A DNA stretch of 64,000 nt from assembly GCA_014218235.1 (NCBI GenBank), contig CM024755.1, positions 78,228,631-78,292,630 of the forward strand. Direction: 5' to 3'. The first letter of the stretch is position 1. Every line of letters starts with the position of its first letter. The stretch is from Colocasia esculenta (taxonomy: Eukaryota; Streptophyta; Magnoliopsida; Alismatales; Araceae). Below, one piece after another: positions 11,589-24,250 of this stretch. The translations under genes and the position numbers were made by a program. The notes beneath the pieces were generated by a model, which saw only the letters and a program-made list of their open reading frames with translations, was not told the DNA's origin and searched no databases.

Positions 11589-14350
11589 TGTAGTGCCCTA
11601 GAATTTTTACTGAAGTGTATGATGCATTTGTGTATGTGTTTCTGCGATTAACTGTATACTATAACTTTGATGAACATGGCGTCAACATCTACGGACATTG
11701 ACTATAGTTAGCGGCAGGATCGATTGTCGTCTGCTATCTATTAACGACAAGAGATTGTGCCATTTATTATTTCTAGAATATTTGGTTTTTCGGGCAAGTA
11801 AGTTGACGACATGATCGATGGACGTCAATTTCATGGTCGACGGTAGCACTGGTTGATGTTAACCTGACTTGCCAGTTTTTGTTGTTACCGTTCTGGGGGA
11901 GAAGAAATCGGTCGTTTCCAAAAACATTAATGGGAAGATCGGGGCGTTTCTGGTTCAAGGGCTAGGATTAAAACTTAGGAAACCCGTAGGGATCCTTATA
12001 AGACTCGGATTTAGCCTTAGGAGAAGGTTTTTGCGTTTTCTGGGAGGAGAGAAAAGAGGGCCGAGAGAGAGGGTTGTAGAGCTTGTTCGTGCGGTCTAAA
12101 GCTTGTTGGACCAAGGGGGAGCTTCAAAGGTCGTGAGTAGAAGGTTCTCCAGGCGTGGTTGTAGTCCTGGAAGTCGAATCGGGCGATTGAAGACGGTGAA
12201 AGAGGACTGCTTTGTTGCCAAGGCGGGCTTCTTCGAATCTCCTTTCGTCACTCCATAAAGAGGGTTAGAGGCAAGTAGCATGAGGGATCAGTTTAGGATA
12301 GTACACTCTTTAGATTTACCATTTTTACGTATTTTTAAACTCATGAAATAGCATGTGGGAAGGGGTTTATGTTCTGTCATTTTATGTGCGAGTTTCTGTG
12401 TTTTCTAGGTAGATGAACTCAACGTCCACATCGACTGCCGTTTAATTCCTGTAAATGTCAAGATTCTGAATGCCTACTATATGTTAATGGCGCTATGTGC
12501 CGCCGTCAACTGATGTTAACGACATGATATGTTGACATTAACCTTGTGTAAACGGCAGCATACCTTGAAGTTAAGTTTATCAGTGTTGTTTTCTTGCAAA
12601 TATGATTGTTGTTCCTTAACTATGATCTATGCATGTGCAGGGTTTTTCTATCAGATTATGTTCTTTGTAAATCAGTACTGTTATGCAGTAGATAGGTCAT
12701 AGCAATGATGTATGGATTATGTATAGTTTTTTTTAATGAAATATATTTGATTTAGTAAATGAAAAAATGAAATAGATGCAAGTTTGATCCATGTTGTAAT
12801 GTTTTATTAGAAATTTTACAGCTATTGGATGGAACTCCAGACCAATTGTACTCAGTTTTACACTGTAATTGCATGTTCTTTTCACTGTTGTATCATGTGA
12901 ATCATGAAAAAGTGTTATAGAACTCAGAAAATTATGAAAATTTGCATGTGCATAGTATGATTAGAAATAGATTTATTGTCAAAATTTTGGAATTTTTGGA
13001 GCACTGTGCATACTGTTATGATTTTTTGAATCATAAATTGTACATGAAAATCAACAGATATGAGAATGTGTATGCATGTTAGATTTGATGTAATCAGTAA
13101 AAATGGCATCATGATAGGTTGCTGTTGTACGGTAGTGTTTTGAATTCAAAACTGAGAAAATATGTTGTGTAATTTTGCATAGTTATCTTACTAATTAGGC
13201 ATGATTTTATGAAAAGAAGCATGATAGAATTGCATATAAATGTTAATTTCATCAATATATGTTATTGCGTTTCTGAAATGAATGGGCCAATAAGACATTG
13301 CTATTATAGAGATACCTATATGGAACTACACCATGGAATGCCCCTATGGTAATGGTTCACCTACATGAAATGACTACTGAATCCGTGAGCAACGGATTGA
13401 AATCCTGGAGGTAGACATGTTCTACTGGTTAAGGTGGGAAGAACTTTCCCTGGTATTGCACAATAACCATGACTTCATCACTGTTTTGCCTAGGTGATAA
13501 GTGAATGACTACATGCTACATGATCTCTATTAATAGTGGGGCTATGTCTCGGCAACTATACTACATGATAAATGAACTACATGCTACATGATAAATGATC
13601 TACATGCTACATGACAAATGAACTACATGCTACATGTTAATTGACTACATGCTATATGATGATTAACTACATGCTACATGATATTAAATACATGTTTTAA
13701 GATTTTGTCAATATGCCATGCCACATGATATTGTTAAAAGCTTTGTTTCATAATGATATCTACATGCTATGTGAATTGTTTTACTCTACATGATAAGTAA
13801 CCATCTTATATGATAAATGTTTTAGAATATGCTAATAGGAAGAGCTATATGGTATCAAGGATGTGAAAAGAAATATGCTACCATGTTTTTAAACTTAGTG
13901 TATGATATATCTTGAACTGTCTTTCATGTGACTTGTTGGGTCTTTTAGACTCACACTTGATTAACATTTCAGGAGAAATTGAGGATACCCAGGAGTTAGT
14001 GCACTCTAACTCGGAGCGTGAGGACATGGAGGCTTAGTGCTTTTTTTTGTGTGTGCTTGAGAGCTTATGTATGTGAAAATAAGATGTACATTGAGTTTTA
14101 TATATTTGGACTTTTGAATTGTAATAATTTGGTCTATTGCAATCCTTCCTTTATGTTTTAGACTTGGTAATTGAATACATTGTTGATTGAAAATTTGGTT
14201 CCATATTTCATTGCAATTGTTGGAATTTAAATTCTTATTTATATATATCTCAATCTGTACTGACTATTGTTGGATAATTTCCACTGTAATACATCTATTG
14301 GATCCAATGTGAGTTGGTCTAACTATACTATGTCCAAGAGGGGCGTTACA
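11589..14350 (+). mobile_element. Solo LTR, Tekay-like Gypsy family, with TCTTG target duplication
   Basis: It runs from TGTAGTGCCC to GGGGCGTTACA, about 2.76 kb, flanked by TCTTG on both sides (11584-11588 and 14351-14355). It has no internal domains, so it is a solo LTR left by LTR-LTR recombination. CpG words (GTCGAC, CGTCAA, TTAACGAC) cluster at 11690-11870, upstream of CTTATAAG (11995-12002), a plausible TATA box, and again at 12420-12590. A tandem field lies at 13500-13690, then AGACTCACACTTG and ACATTTCAGG (13948-13973). It lies inside C1 gag. Confidence 0.9.
13500..13690 (+). repeat. About 20-base tandem repeat, CTACATGCTACATGAT units
   Basis: Five to seven units of roughly 20-22 bases built on ACTACATGCTACATG plus a variable tail (ATAAATG, ACAAATG, TTAATTG, ATGATTA). 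More scattered TACATG words continue to about 13810. It lies inside the solo LTR. Confidence 0.85.
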
Positions 14351-15619
14351 TCTTGGGTTGAGGAGGACATGGTACTCTATGATAGCTTTTAACATGATGT
14401 GGGAGTTGAGGTTGCCTTGGAGCTCTTCGGGTTGATGAAGAAGGTTGAGAACCCTTGTAGAAACTTGTCTCTTTTTTTCAATTTTTTTTCTGGTTTTTAG
14501 CACACACAAGGTTCTTTTTATGTGCAGTATTTTTATTCATTTTCTCTTTTTGTTTCTGAGCATTATTTTGAACAAAACCTTGCACTGTTTTTTCATTAGG
14601 AAAAATGGAGTTCTTATTAGCAGCAATTTTGACAAATGAGGTTTTTGTTTTATTTTCATTTTTTTTATTTACAAGGTTGTATCATAAACTTCCTTTTGAA
14701 AGTTAACCTTCATTCCAAGAAGATTATTCAGATTGTTTATACCCTGCACAAACTTAGACAAAGTAGATTTTAGACCTTCAACAGTCTTGTTTAATTCAGT
14801 GATTTTCGTTTCAGAATTTTCATTTTTGTTCACAACAATTTCAAGTTCATTTGTCAATTATTTTTTTTCAATGATTATTTTCTTCAACCAATTGTTTAAC
14901 CTTTTCATTTACTTGATGATTATGAGCTATATTGGGAATTTGTTTCTTAAATTGTTCAATTTTTCGATTTCAACTGAGCATTATTTTGAATAAACTTTTC
15001 ATTATTCTCTTTTAAGATATTCAGTCTTTTCTCTACTTTTTCACATTCATTTTTTAAAATTTGATTTTCAGATTTCAGATCTTCATTCTCTTTTGAAAGT
15101 GTTTGAGAACATTCCAACATGATTTCTTTTGACTGAATTTCAAGTTTTTAGATTTCATCTTGTTGGTTCCTTTACACAAATGTTCACATAGATTTTTCAA
15201 TTCATCATAAGATAATATTTCATCATCACTATCAGAACATGAATTTAGAAAATTATTGGAATTTACCGAATCATTGGAGCTTTTCCTAACCATCAAGCAT
15301 ATTTTGCTTTCATCCTCTGAATTTTCTTCTTCCTCATCCTCTTCTTCTTCACTCCAAGTTCCTATCATAGCTCTGGGCTTATTTTTCTTCCACATGGGTT
15401 GAATCTTCTTCTGAGCATCCAGGCATTCTGGTTTGACATGTCCTGATTTCCTACAATTGTAACAGATAGTTTTGTTAGAACTTTTCTTAGAAAATTATTT
15501 ATGTTTGGAAGAGTTGTCTACTTGAGGTATTTTTTAAAGAAATCCTTTACCTTATTTTCTTAAAAACATTCTGAATTTTCTTGTGAGCAAGGCAGATTCA
15601 CTTGATTCATTTCCTGAGC
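14351..15619 (-). pseudogene. gag: C1 gag, central part (zinc knuckle, acidic and coiled-coil region)
   Basis: Read on the - strand from 15619: a Ser/Glu-rich stretch, a lysine-rich stretch with stops, a CCHC knuckle (CYNCRKSGHVKPEC, about 15465-15420), then AMIGTWSEEEEDEEEE (about 15365-15310), the same motif as AMVATWSDED in C2 and C3. After that comes a Glu/Lys/Asn-rich coiled-coil region down to about 14670 (NELEIVVNKNENSE). Frame breaks near 15075 and elsewhere make it non-functional. Its first codons (Ser-Gly, then NESSES) continue the frame that stops at 44642, on the far side of G1. Confidence 0.8.
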
Positions 15620-17977
15620 TGTTGGAGGCTCAAATTTTCCTAAAGAGAAGAGGCTCTTGGCTAGGGAGGGCGGCCCATTAGCAAGGGGCCCAATGGCTCC
15701 ACCCTTAGGCAAGAGGTGAGCCTAAGCTACCTCTAACCATAGCCTCACCACCTTTAAAAGAAGTTTGCTGCGGCTGACAGAAAGGGGCTTTTTGGAGAGT
15801 TTTGGAGAACCCCTTTTGGAAGAGAAGAAAAAGAGAGGGCAAAAGGGGGCTGAGAGAGGAAACTGGGAGCAGAAGAAAGGCCCTTGCTGCTGCTACTGCT
15901 GCGTTTTCTTCCTCCTGTGAAGGCCACCTACTGCTGAAGACAAGAAGAAAAGAGGGAGAGAAGAGAGCCACCTTGACCTCTTGTCTTGTCTTGGGGTCTT
16001 AAAAAAAGGAGACGGTGAGTGGGTGACGAGATGGAGATGGAGTTTTTTTTTACTTTCTTTAAAATTTCTTGTACTCCCCACTTACCCCTTTCCAAGAGAG
16101 GTCTCATCCATGTATATTCTACCTTTTTTCTATCATGTAATAGTCTTCTTTGCATTTAAGATGCACTTTGTTTGATTCCAAGTACATTCCCCTTTTTAAG
16201 GTTTCTTGGTTCTTTATTGTGCATGAATAGATGTGCCTTGTTTAAGGTTTGATTTTTTTATTTACTTAGGAGAGCTACAGGATGGAGGATCCCTCCACAT
16301 GGAGAGATGGTTCTCTCATCCCAACTCCTTGCATGGGAGTACACAAGCCCCCACATCTCAATAAATGAGGCTTGGGAACCGTGAGGCTTCACCCTCCTCC
16401 CATTAGTTCTTTAGCATCTCTTTATGCTTTGTGCGTTTTGGGCCTTGCTTACATCAGATTTTTTGGTATATATTTCTTTTGCTCTCTTGCCATGAGTGTT
16501 GCCTTTCCTATTTAAAACAGTAGCCCCTTTTATGCACATTTCGGTTTTGAGGAGCATGCCCCCCTTTGCTATCAATGGGTTGAGTAATTAATACTCATGC
16601 CCAAAACTTAGCAATCATCCCCAGCAGCCCGTTAAGCCCATTTTCAGCCCATTTTTTGCCCCTTTCTGCTGTGTCTGCCCAGAATGGGAGGGTTTTGGTC
16701 TTCTGTTCATGAAATATGATGGTCTGCTGCCGATGCAGATGAACAGGAGGCAGCTCTGCAGACCTATTCAGTTAGGAGGCTAACCTGCCGATTCGATCAG
16801 GCAGGGACATGACCATGGCCGAATCATGCGTGCAAAATTGTGCTCAACATTGTTCAACTAAAAAAAAAGAGATAACAGACAGATAAGAAATCCATTTAGC
16901 TCCGGGTTAGACAATATGATATCTATGTCCGGATACATGGATTCAAACATCATTCGTTTGCCGCTTGGGTTCTTTTATGACCTTGACAATAATTGGTCTC
17001 CTCGTAGGCATGCCTTGGAGATCGATGTCTTGTGTCATCGGGGTGATGTTGTTTTTCGACATACACCCCACTCTTTGGTGGCGTCTCCATTGTGGTAGAT
17101 GTGTACCGCGCTCTCCCCCCATCAACCATGATAAGGGGATATGCTGCCAGATTTTTCCCGCGTATGTCGAACCGGTAAAAGACTTTAAAAGAAAATCCTC
17201 ATTGTTTGATCGATTCAATGGCACTTTGGCAAGGTGTCGATTTAGTCCTGATTGCCGATTCGGTTATATCTTGCCGATTCAGTTTTACCTTGCCGATTCG
17301 CTATCTGCCTTGCTGCATGCACGTGTCCTGCCAAATAGACTGTGCCTGCGCTGCCGACTAGGCATGTAATGACTAAGCAGTGTCAAATCGCGAACAGAAT
17401 CATGCTTTACATGTCTGAACTGAAACAAAAGAACACATTGGAACTATTTCATAATAAAAAAACAAGTGCATAAATAGACAAAGAGATCCAATAATTAATG
17501 AATAAAAGATCAAATAATGTTGAGTAGACATCTTGCTCATTAGCACTTCGGCCTAAATTTAAGATGCATTTCTTACTTTCATCGGATGTCTCCGCCTTAG
17601 GCCATAAGACATTCTACTCTGGCGATTAATCAAGGGTTTTCTCTCTTAAAGAGAGATGTAATAACACCGTTGCGTTCAGGCAACAGTGGGATATTGGTTC
17701 AGACCCGATACCCATCTTCGTTTGACAAAGTCAAACGGTGTGCAAAAGAGAGCTAAAGCCCTTCGACTCTCGGAGGCAGAACACTTGTTGTCACTCACGT
17801 GACTTGCACGCCCGCGCTCTGCGATTGTAGGTTCGTCTTTCATTTCCACGGCTTGATCAGCTTTTAACAGGACTTGGATCTGCAATATGCAGCCATGAGA
17901 ACCTGAGAAAACATGATAAACAAAGAAAGATAAGTTTGAAAATAATATTCATGATGGATCCACAAAATCCATTTTCA
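15620..17977 (+). repeat. G1 5' LTR
   Basis: It starts TGTTGGAGGC and ends CATTTTCA. It aligns throughout with 42309-44641, with scattered substitutions and small indels, clearly more than between the two C2 LTRs. A TATA-like CTTTAAAAG is at about 15751-15759. AATAAA at about 16358 sits in a conserved block. The word TGCCGATTCG occurs at 16788-16797 and in three copies spaced about 19 bases at 17252-17300. Confidence 0.9.
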
Positions 17978-17982
17978 GAGTG

Positions 17983-18001
17983 TGGCACGCCCGGTGGGAC
18001 C
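17983..18001 (+). other. G1 primer binding site
   Basis: TGGCACGCCCGGTGGGACC starts five bases after the LTR end. The TGGC..GCCC..GGG form is typical of plant Gypsy primer sites. I cannot name the tRNA without a search. Confidence 0.65.
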
Positions 18002-19460
18002 AAACCTCCCTTCATCTCTTCGCCAGAATAGAAAGCCCTGTGGCCTTAATACTCGATACTGACTGTCATTTTGAATTGACTGGTAGGTACTAACAGACCA
18101 ACGGCTGAAGTGCACTTTGGACCTCAGATCGTCCAAGACCATGCACGATATAGCTATCTTGCCGTGCTGACTCGCTTCGGAGACTTTCCTCCGGTCATTG
18201 AGTTCCCCAACTTCTTGGGGGTTGCCTTCCTCAACATATTGCACCCAGAAGCTGAAGCTGAAGCTAAAGTCAATGAGACCATGAAGAAGCTGAGTTTCCA
18301 GGTTCATCACATGGAACATGGCAACAATAAGAACAAAGGAAAGCGAACCAAAAGACATTGTCAACAGGCAAGGGGGGATGAGGAGATTATCACTCGCCGT
18401 GCGCGAGACTCCAACTCTAGAAAGAGTGTGCTAGTTGGTGGCATGAGGATCCACCTACAAGTTAGACGAGCTGAAGCTGTGCCAGAATAGGTAACACCGA
18501 CAGTACCTGTGAAGAACTCATTTCAGGCTCTGGAAGGCAAAAGGGAAATGTATAACACCTTCAAGGGCAAGTTGCCCTCAAAACCAATCAAGTTCAAGCA
18601 GGTGTGGAGACCCAGAAGGGTGCAGACACCTAGACAAGAGGAACCTGCACCACAAGAGATGAAAAAATAGTCAATGTGAAGGTCTCGAGCTACCAAAGGC
18701 CGCCACGTGGCTTCAAAGCCAAAGTGCAGTAAGGGGGGGCATGTGCCTATGCCCGTTTCCATGATAAGAGAATGGAGTTGCGACGATCTGCTCACATACT
18801 AATCATTCGGGAGAACCTGATCGCACCTGTTGTCTTGGCCACATTGCCACGTGACCACATTCTTGTCCTTGCAACCTCTCCTTTGCAGCGAGCAAGATCG
18901 CTAAGAGCCATGGAAACCTCACAAGCGGAAGCTAAAAGCAGCTCAGGTGAGAATGATGTTCCTTGCGAGCATACTCATGCCCAGCCTGGAGAAATCAAGC
19001 CAAGAGTATCTATCTTCAAAAGATTGACCTTCCCGCATGAAGCACCGTGTAAGGTCAGAAGAGGCCGCAATGGTTCATGGAAAATCTTTGCATGCCATAT
19101 GGCAAGGGTAGAAAGCCGTTATGGGACTCTACCGACTGAACATGAGGAATGACCAGGCTTGCCGAGAGAGCGGGCCCACTTACCAAAAGAAGAGCAGCCA
19201 CTCAAGCTCTAACTGCAATAGCTAAAGAGACCGATGTCCCTGGGACAGGGCAAATTGCCTTAACAACCAATGTGATCACCACCGGTGGAAGTGATGGTAA
19301 TGATGCATTTCCTCCTCCACCACCTGAAGTGATGTCAAGTAGCATGGCCGTAGATACTGCTAGACCCCCAACACTAGACCCGACAATATTGGCCCTCCTC
19401 CAAAAGTACCAAGCTGAAATAGAAATACTCAAGAGGCAGTTGCTTAATAGAGATAATTAG
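18002..19460 (+). pseudogene. G1 leader / N-terminal gag region, broken
   Basis: Several short open stretches (about 18110-18490, 18772-19152 and 19149-19460) with stops between them encode Arg/Lys-rich and Ala/Glu-rich sequence without a domain I know. The block around 18990-19070 (RVSIFKRLTFPHEA) resembles the xSVFDRLxF motif that precedes gag in many plant Gypsy elements. 19310-19390 is Pro-rich and ends in a short helical stretch (QKYQAEIEILKRQLL). It is best read as a decayed N-terminal gag extension; no function beyond that can be claimed. Confidence 0.5.
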
Positions 19461-19589
19461 GGTCATGCGGCGCAAGAGGGGGAGGTCTCAGGAGAAACCT
19501 CTCAAGGAGCCACTGGATTAGTAGTGGCTTCGCAACAGCCTGCTGTTACACAACCAATGGTTGATCAACATCAATATCAACCTACGGTT

Positions 19590-19613
19590 TCAACACAACA
19601 ACAACAACAACAA
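19590..19613 (+). repeat. (CAA)n run in Gln-rich gag linker
   Basis: About seven CAA triplets, inside a Gln/Tyr-rich stretch with further CAA and CAG codons up to 19660. Confidence 0.8.
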
Positions 19614-19769
19614 TTACCAGCTCAACAATATCAATATTTCCATCAGCAGGAATAGCAGCCATTGCTTGTTTACACTCTTGAGCAACAATTTGAAAATCAA
19701 GAGCCGCCCCCGGTGGCCATTATAAACACTCCAAATAATTAGCCGGCCCACTTCTACCCTCAGCAAGTG

Positions 19770-21100
19770 GACCCTGCCACCATCAGCAAGCTAATGGTGG
19801 AACAAATGATTGAAATGAAGCTCGCTGAGCGGGAAGACAGAGAGCACATTGCTTTTAATGTGTATAGGGTACCTTAACCTGCTCACCATGCCGTGAAGAA
19901 GCTGCTCCCGGGCATCACCAAGCCTCCAAAGTTTGACAAGTTCAACGGGCAAGGATCCCCAAAAGAACATATAGCCTATTACATCCATGTGATGGGAGAC
20001 TTAGCAGTCGATGAATTGTACTTGTTGAAATTCTTCGGCTCCTCCTGAACAAGGCTAGCATTTGAATGGTACTTCAGTCTGCCGACGGGGTACATATCTG
20101 ACTGGACCGACATGCAAAAAAAAATTAGGGAAACATTCTACATTGTTGAGAGGGAGGTAACAGTAGCTGAACTCTACGCAACCAAGCGAAAGAATGATGA
20201 GTCGGCACTGGATTACATCCAACAGTGGAGGAACCTTAGCATGAGGTGCAAACATCCTCCTCACCAAGAAGATGCAGTTCAAATTTGCAAGCAAAATCTT
20301 AAGAGAGAACTGCTGTAAAGAATGATTGGAATGGAAATCCGGTCATTCGACAGACTAAACAATGTGGTGGCCGAAATAGAAGCCTTTTTGGCAAAATACT
20401 CCCCCAATTCATTTACAAGCCAAAAGAGCAAACTGGCCGATAAGAAGCCAGCCGAGAAAGAGGTGCATACAGTGGATCTCAAAACCTTTGAGCAGCAAAG
20501 AGACGAGGGCAAGGCGGTGGCTGGAACCTCCAGCAGCAAGACTGAACCTCGGAGAAAGGTTATCCCCTTCCAAGACAAAGTAAGGAAGCCATATTCCTTC
20601 CCCAAAGAGAAGACCAAGACATTGTTTGATTGGGGTATTAGATACAACAAAATCACCCTCCCAACACCTAAGAGACCTGACGAGGCTACAAAGAAGGACG
20701 ACCCCCAGTATTGTCTATACCATCAGGTCTTGGGGCATCCTCTAGAAGATTGTTATGTTTTCGAGGATATCATGGAGGGCCTGATTAAGAAGGGAGAGCT
20801 ACAAATGGGGGATTACAAGGTTGATCCACCCCAGCCACATGAGCCTCCTGCTCGGCAAGCTGCGATCAACATGATCTCTCTGTATCAACAATTGCCAGAA
20901 GAGATCTCTGAAGCCAGCACAGAGAAACCATATGAGAGTCATATCCTCACTCCGATTAAGGAGCAGGAGGGTTGGCAAAGAGTATCCAACAAAGAAACGA
21001 AGAGATCAGATAAGAAGCTGGCTCCAAAAGTACATATTCGGGGAGTGACACCTCAGCCACCTGTGCCAATTGTCACCCCGATATGGCATTCAATATAACC
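19770..21100 (+). pseudogene. gag: G1 gag (retrotransposon gag domain)
   Basis: The structural Gag protein forms the particle and binds RNA. The gag domain runs about 19890-20320: PPKFDKFNGQGSPKEH, then W/Y-rich blocks, ALDYIQQWRNL and MRCKHPPHQEDAVQ. A Lys/Glu-rich linker follows, then a knuckle-like block at about 20710-20760 (CLYHQVLGHPLEDCYVF), a C-x2-H..H..C arrangement common in this Gypsy group. Stops occur near 19876 (TAA), 20046 (TGA) and 20317 (TAA), so the copy is dead, but the 20322-21098 stretch is fully open. The protease follows in the same direction. Confidence 0.8.
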
Positions 21101-22440
21101 CAAGGTTGTCATCCAAAGAAACCCTGGAAACAGAAGGTGTCGAAAGCCTCTACCACTATACAGAGGGCGAAGCCCTTCACTTGAGCACTTGCAAGCACTA
21201 ATTGATGAACTAGACGAGTATGAGCAGCCCGAGAGGCACCCTATTCAATTACAAGAATATGTTTCGTGGGAAGAGCTCGAGAAGCTGACGCTGGAAGCAC
21301 CTACTGGGAAAGAGACACCCTAGCCTCAAGAGGACTTGTTCTGGGGGCAAGAGCCAGCAAAGCGTAAGAGAAAGAAGAGAAAATCCAAGAAACAGAAGGC
21401 AGTTGCAGTCTTCACATGCAACACCATCTCCTCTTTATTGGGTTTGGTGGAGCATCATGCAGAAGAGGAAATCTATCCTCCTCCTGATGATGTTAATCAT
21501 GTTGGAGCCTTGGGTCATGAGTTTATAACGAGGTCTGGAAGAAAATGGGGGACGCCCTCCTCCGGCCAATCAAAATATCATCTTCAGAGGGGAGCTCTCC
21601 TATAAAATCCTAGAACCCAAAGTTTGAGGTGTGCAAGTTCCCCCTCCTATGGGGCTCTATACTAATGAGGAGGCTGGTGGCATGGTCCCATCTTTTGCTG
21701 AGTTTCTGACAGTAGAAGAGCAAACCAAAACACTATCTGCACCCTCAATAGTACAAGAGAAGGCCGGCAACAAGCAAAGCACTCCGATCATTGGACTCCA
21801 GACTGGGACTGGCACAAATGACAAAGAAAAGTTGAAGCTAGATGATGTCAAAGCAGAAAATAAAATCATCAAGATACTAAAGAAAATCCCTACACGGTTC
21901 AGTGTTTGGGAAATCTTATCATTAAGTGAAGAGACCAGGAAGGCGCTGATCACAGCCTTGCAAACTCCGGTGCAATATGAGACCTACCTGGCAGAAATGC
22001 AGGTAGAGGATGTCGTCGCCAATGCGAAGTCCATCACATTTACCCCGGAGGACATGCTCCTCCCCATGACCACTCACAACAGACCACTGTACATGAGGGG
22101 GCAATTGAATGGGCTGCCTCTGAATAGAATTTTGGTAGATCCTGGAGCAGCAGTCAACATCCTACCATATAAGATCTATCAAAAATACCATTTTGATGTG
22201 CACCTCACCTCTGTACACGATGTGAGGATAGCTGGCTTCAATCAAAAGTTCGAGGTTCCCCTGGGGGTCGTAGAGTTTGACTTAATTCTAGGAGACTTCA
22301 GGACAAAAGTCCAATTTCATGTGATCAATGCAAGCACATCCTACAAGGCTTTGTTGGGTCGACCTTGGCTTCATCAAAATGGAGTGGTTCCATCAACATT
22401 GCACTAGTGCATTAAATACATCAAGGAAGGGGAGAAGCAT
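21101..22440 (+). pseudogene. G1 aspartic protease region
   Basis: The protease would cleave the G1 polyprotein. An open stretch from 21631 leads to a retropepsin-like domain at about 22080-22390: NRPLYMRGQLNG, then ILVDPGAAVNILP at 22132, and ALLGRPWLH near 22350, the usual closing motif. The catalytic DSG/DTG is DPG here (Pro codon CCT at 22141-22143), a single-base change from TCT or ACT that should abolish activity. The upstream part (21101-21605) holds a basic KRKRKKRKSKKQK run and a linker with stops. Everything lies on one strand with gag. Confidence 0.8.
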
Positions 22441-23107
22441 AGGGCGTTCGCTAATGCACACCTGTTTGAAGTTTATGAGTGTCATCTCCTAGATGCTAAT
22501 CTGTATCTAGAGCACTTAGAAAGCTAAGTCCCTCAGAAGGGAAATGAGAAAGAGATCTTCATCGCTGATGAGTGGTTTCCACCACCACCGCTAGGGGTCA
22601 CTACTGCAGAGCATGCACCAACAAAGAAGGTGGATGTGCAGTCATGTGATGTCCCAGTTTGCAAACATGGCTGTGCAAATAGAAGATGAAAAACCAGAAC
22701 TCATTCTAGTCCCAAAAGGCCTCGTAAAGTCGACCGCTGAAATAGACTACCAAACTGTGAGGGCGTTGAAGACCATGGTGATATCTCACCTATGTGGCCG
22801 CTTCACGGTCTTCTATGTGGTTGAGGAGCAGCCAATGAGAAGGGATGATGATTGTAAAATCCCCGAAGAGACTGGAGATCCCTTGGTACCAATCATGGGG
22901 TTCTCTGACGTGTCCAACATAGTCACCAGACTGGCTGAAAGACAACAAATCCCTCTCCACCAATGTCTTAGCCAGAGGGAGATGTTCAGAAAACTATGGT
23001 ACCCTCCAAACATGGACAAGGAATTGTTGAAAATTACATGGCACCCAGGACTCAGCTTATCATTGGGAGGAAGTTGTACCGTTGGCATGATCAGCATAGC
23101 CAACTAA
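22441..23107 (+). pseudogene. G1 post-protease ORF remnant
   Basis: An open stretch (22613-23107) encodes about 160 residues, including KPELILVPKGLVKSTAEIDY and PLVPIMGFSDVSNIV. It has no reverse-transcriptase motif and I do not recognise a domain. Similar linkers sit between protease and RT in large plant Gypsy elements, so it may be the last surviving bit before a lost pol. The end is only about 50 bases from the 3' end of the PMD gene on the other strand (tail to tail). Confidence 0.45.
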
Positions 23108-23158
23108 ATAGAGAAGAGCCCTACTTTCGTCAAGTGAAATTGCTTGTTCTTGCTGGGC

Positions 23159-24250
23159 TCAGGAATCGGCTAGTTCACTTAGCTTGGTCTCAGCAACATC
23201 CAGCTCAGCCCTCAACTTGGCTATCTTGGCCTCCAGGATTTTCGAATCCTCGGCATACTCCTCAATAAGAGAGCGGCGGTGTTCATGGTTAGTTTGTAAA
23301 GGCTTCAATACCACTTCACACTCGGATTGTTGCGCTTCCAAAATAGCCAACTGATCAGGTAGTTCGTATTGGAGGTGATGGCGCCGCTTTAAGAATTTGA
23401 GAAGCAAAGTGACCATGCTGGCCCAATCAGTTAAAGAACATCCCATAAAAGCCAGGACTCCAGTTATCTGGTCTGCAACGGATTTCACGTCTTCATAGCG
23501 CATGCTTGGGTTCTGTTTTACCATCAAACGCAGCGTGGATAATTGTTGCATGACCATAATATCAGAAGGGAAAACGCCCCCGGCGGATGCAATGGGCGGC
23601 ACTTGAAAATCTACTTGAACATTCACATCTGCCCATAAACCCGTGTCCATCTCTTTAGAACAAGATGGCAGCTCAGCTGAAAAGAGGCTAACATTAGCCA
23701 AAGGGATGTCATGTGCTCCACTTACGGCGGCAGGAACTATTGTTGCTTTGGGAATCGTCACTTCCTCATCAGTAGAAACAGGCACAAGTTGAGGAACCCA
23801 AGGGGATCACCAGACGAGACTAGGGGGAGATTATCATCAACCTCGGGCGTGGGCTCCACAATGACGTTTGGCACTTCTGCAAATGATGGAGCACTCAGCA
23901 CTGTTCTCTCGGCAGGCACAAGATCAATGCCAACTGTCAGGGAAAGCTCGGGGGCGGGAACATCTTGATCGCACTCGGATCCCTGCACAAGACCAGAAAA
24001 GATGTTGTGGGTCATTCATACATGAGAAGCTTACATCACAAAGGTAGAATAATAATGCTTACAAGGACAAGCTCGGGACGAGCGGCAGCGTCTGAGCCGG
24101 TACTAGCAGCAGGGGACTTGTCCACACTACTGGTGGAATCCTCCCTAATGTCGTCAAGAGCTGATATCCTTTCCTTTCCCGACTCTTTAATCAAACTCCC
24201 TTCGTCAGAGAGACTTGTGCTCAGGGAGGAGGAAGCACAAACATTACCTT
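23159..24250 (-). pseudogene. PMD gene, 3' part (C-terminal coiled coil), downstream of C2
   Basis: This continues the gene at 36954-40529 beyond the C2 insertion. On the - strand it is Ser/Glu/Asp-rich (SSLSTSLSDEG, then TSSVDKSPAA), then an intron with canonical ends (GTAAGC at 24062, ..TTGTGCAG at 23983; about 80 bases), then an acidic Pro-rich exon. A final open stretch of about 200 residues ends in a coiled coil (LAILEAQQ, KILEAKIAKLRAEL) and a stop at 23159. A frameshift near 23790 separates the last two parts. Such low-complexity tails with coiled coils follow the mobile domain in many plant PMD proteins. The role is unknown; it is dead here. Confidence 0.65.

Noticed and set aside
13500..13690. 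Regular repeats that could suggest a CRISPR array
   Set aside because: Direct tandem units with no unique spacers, inside a plant LTR.
15802..16002. Short Lys/Arg-rich open frame in the G1 LTR (also at 42491-42712)
   Set aside because: Present in both LTRs but its C-terminus differs by indels; no family; more likely transcribed leader.
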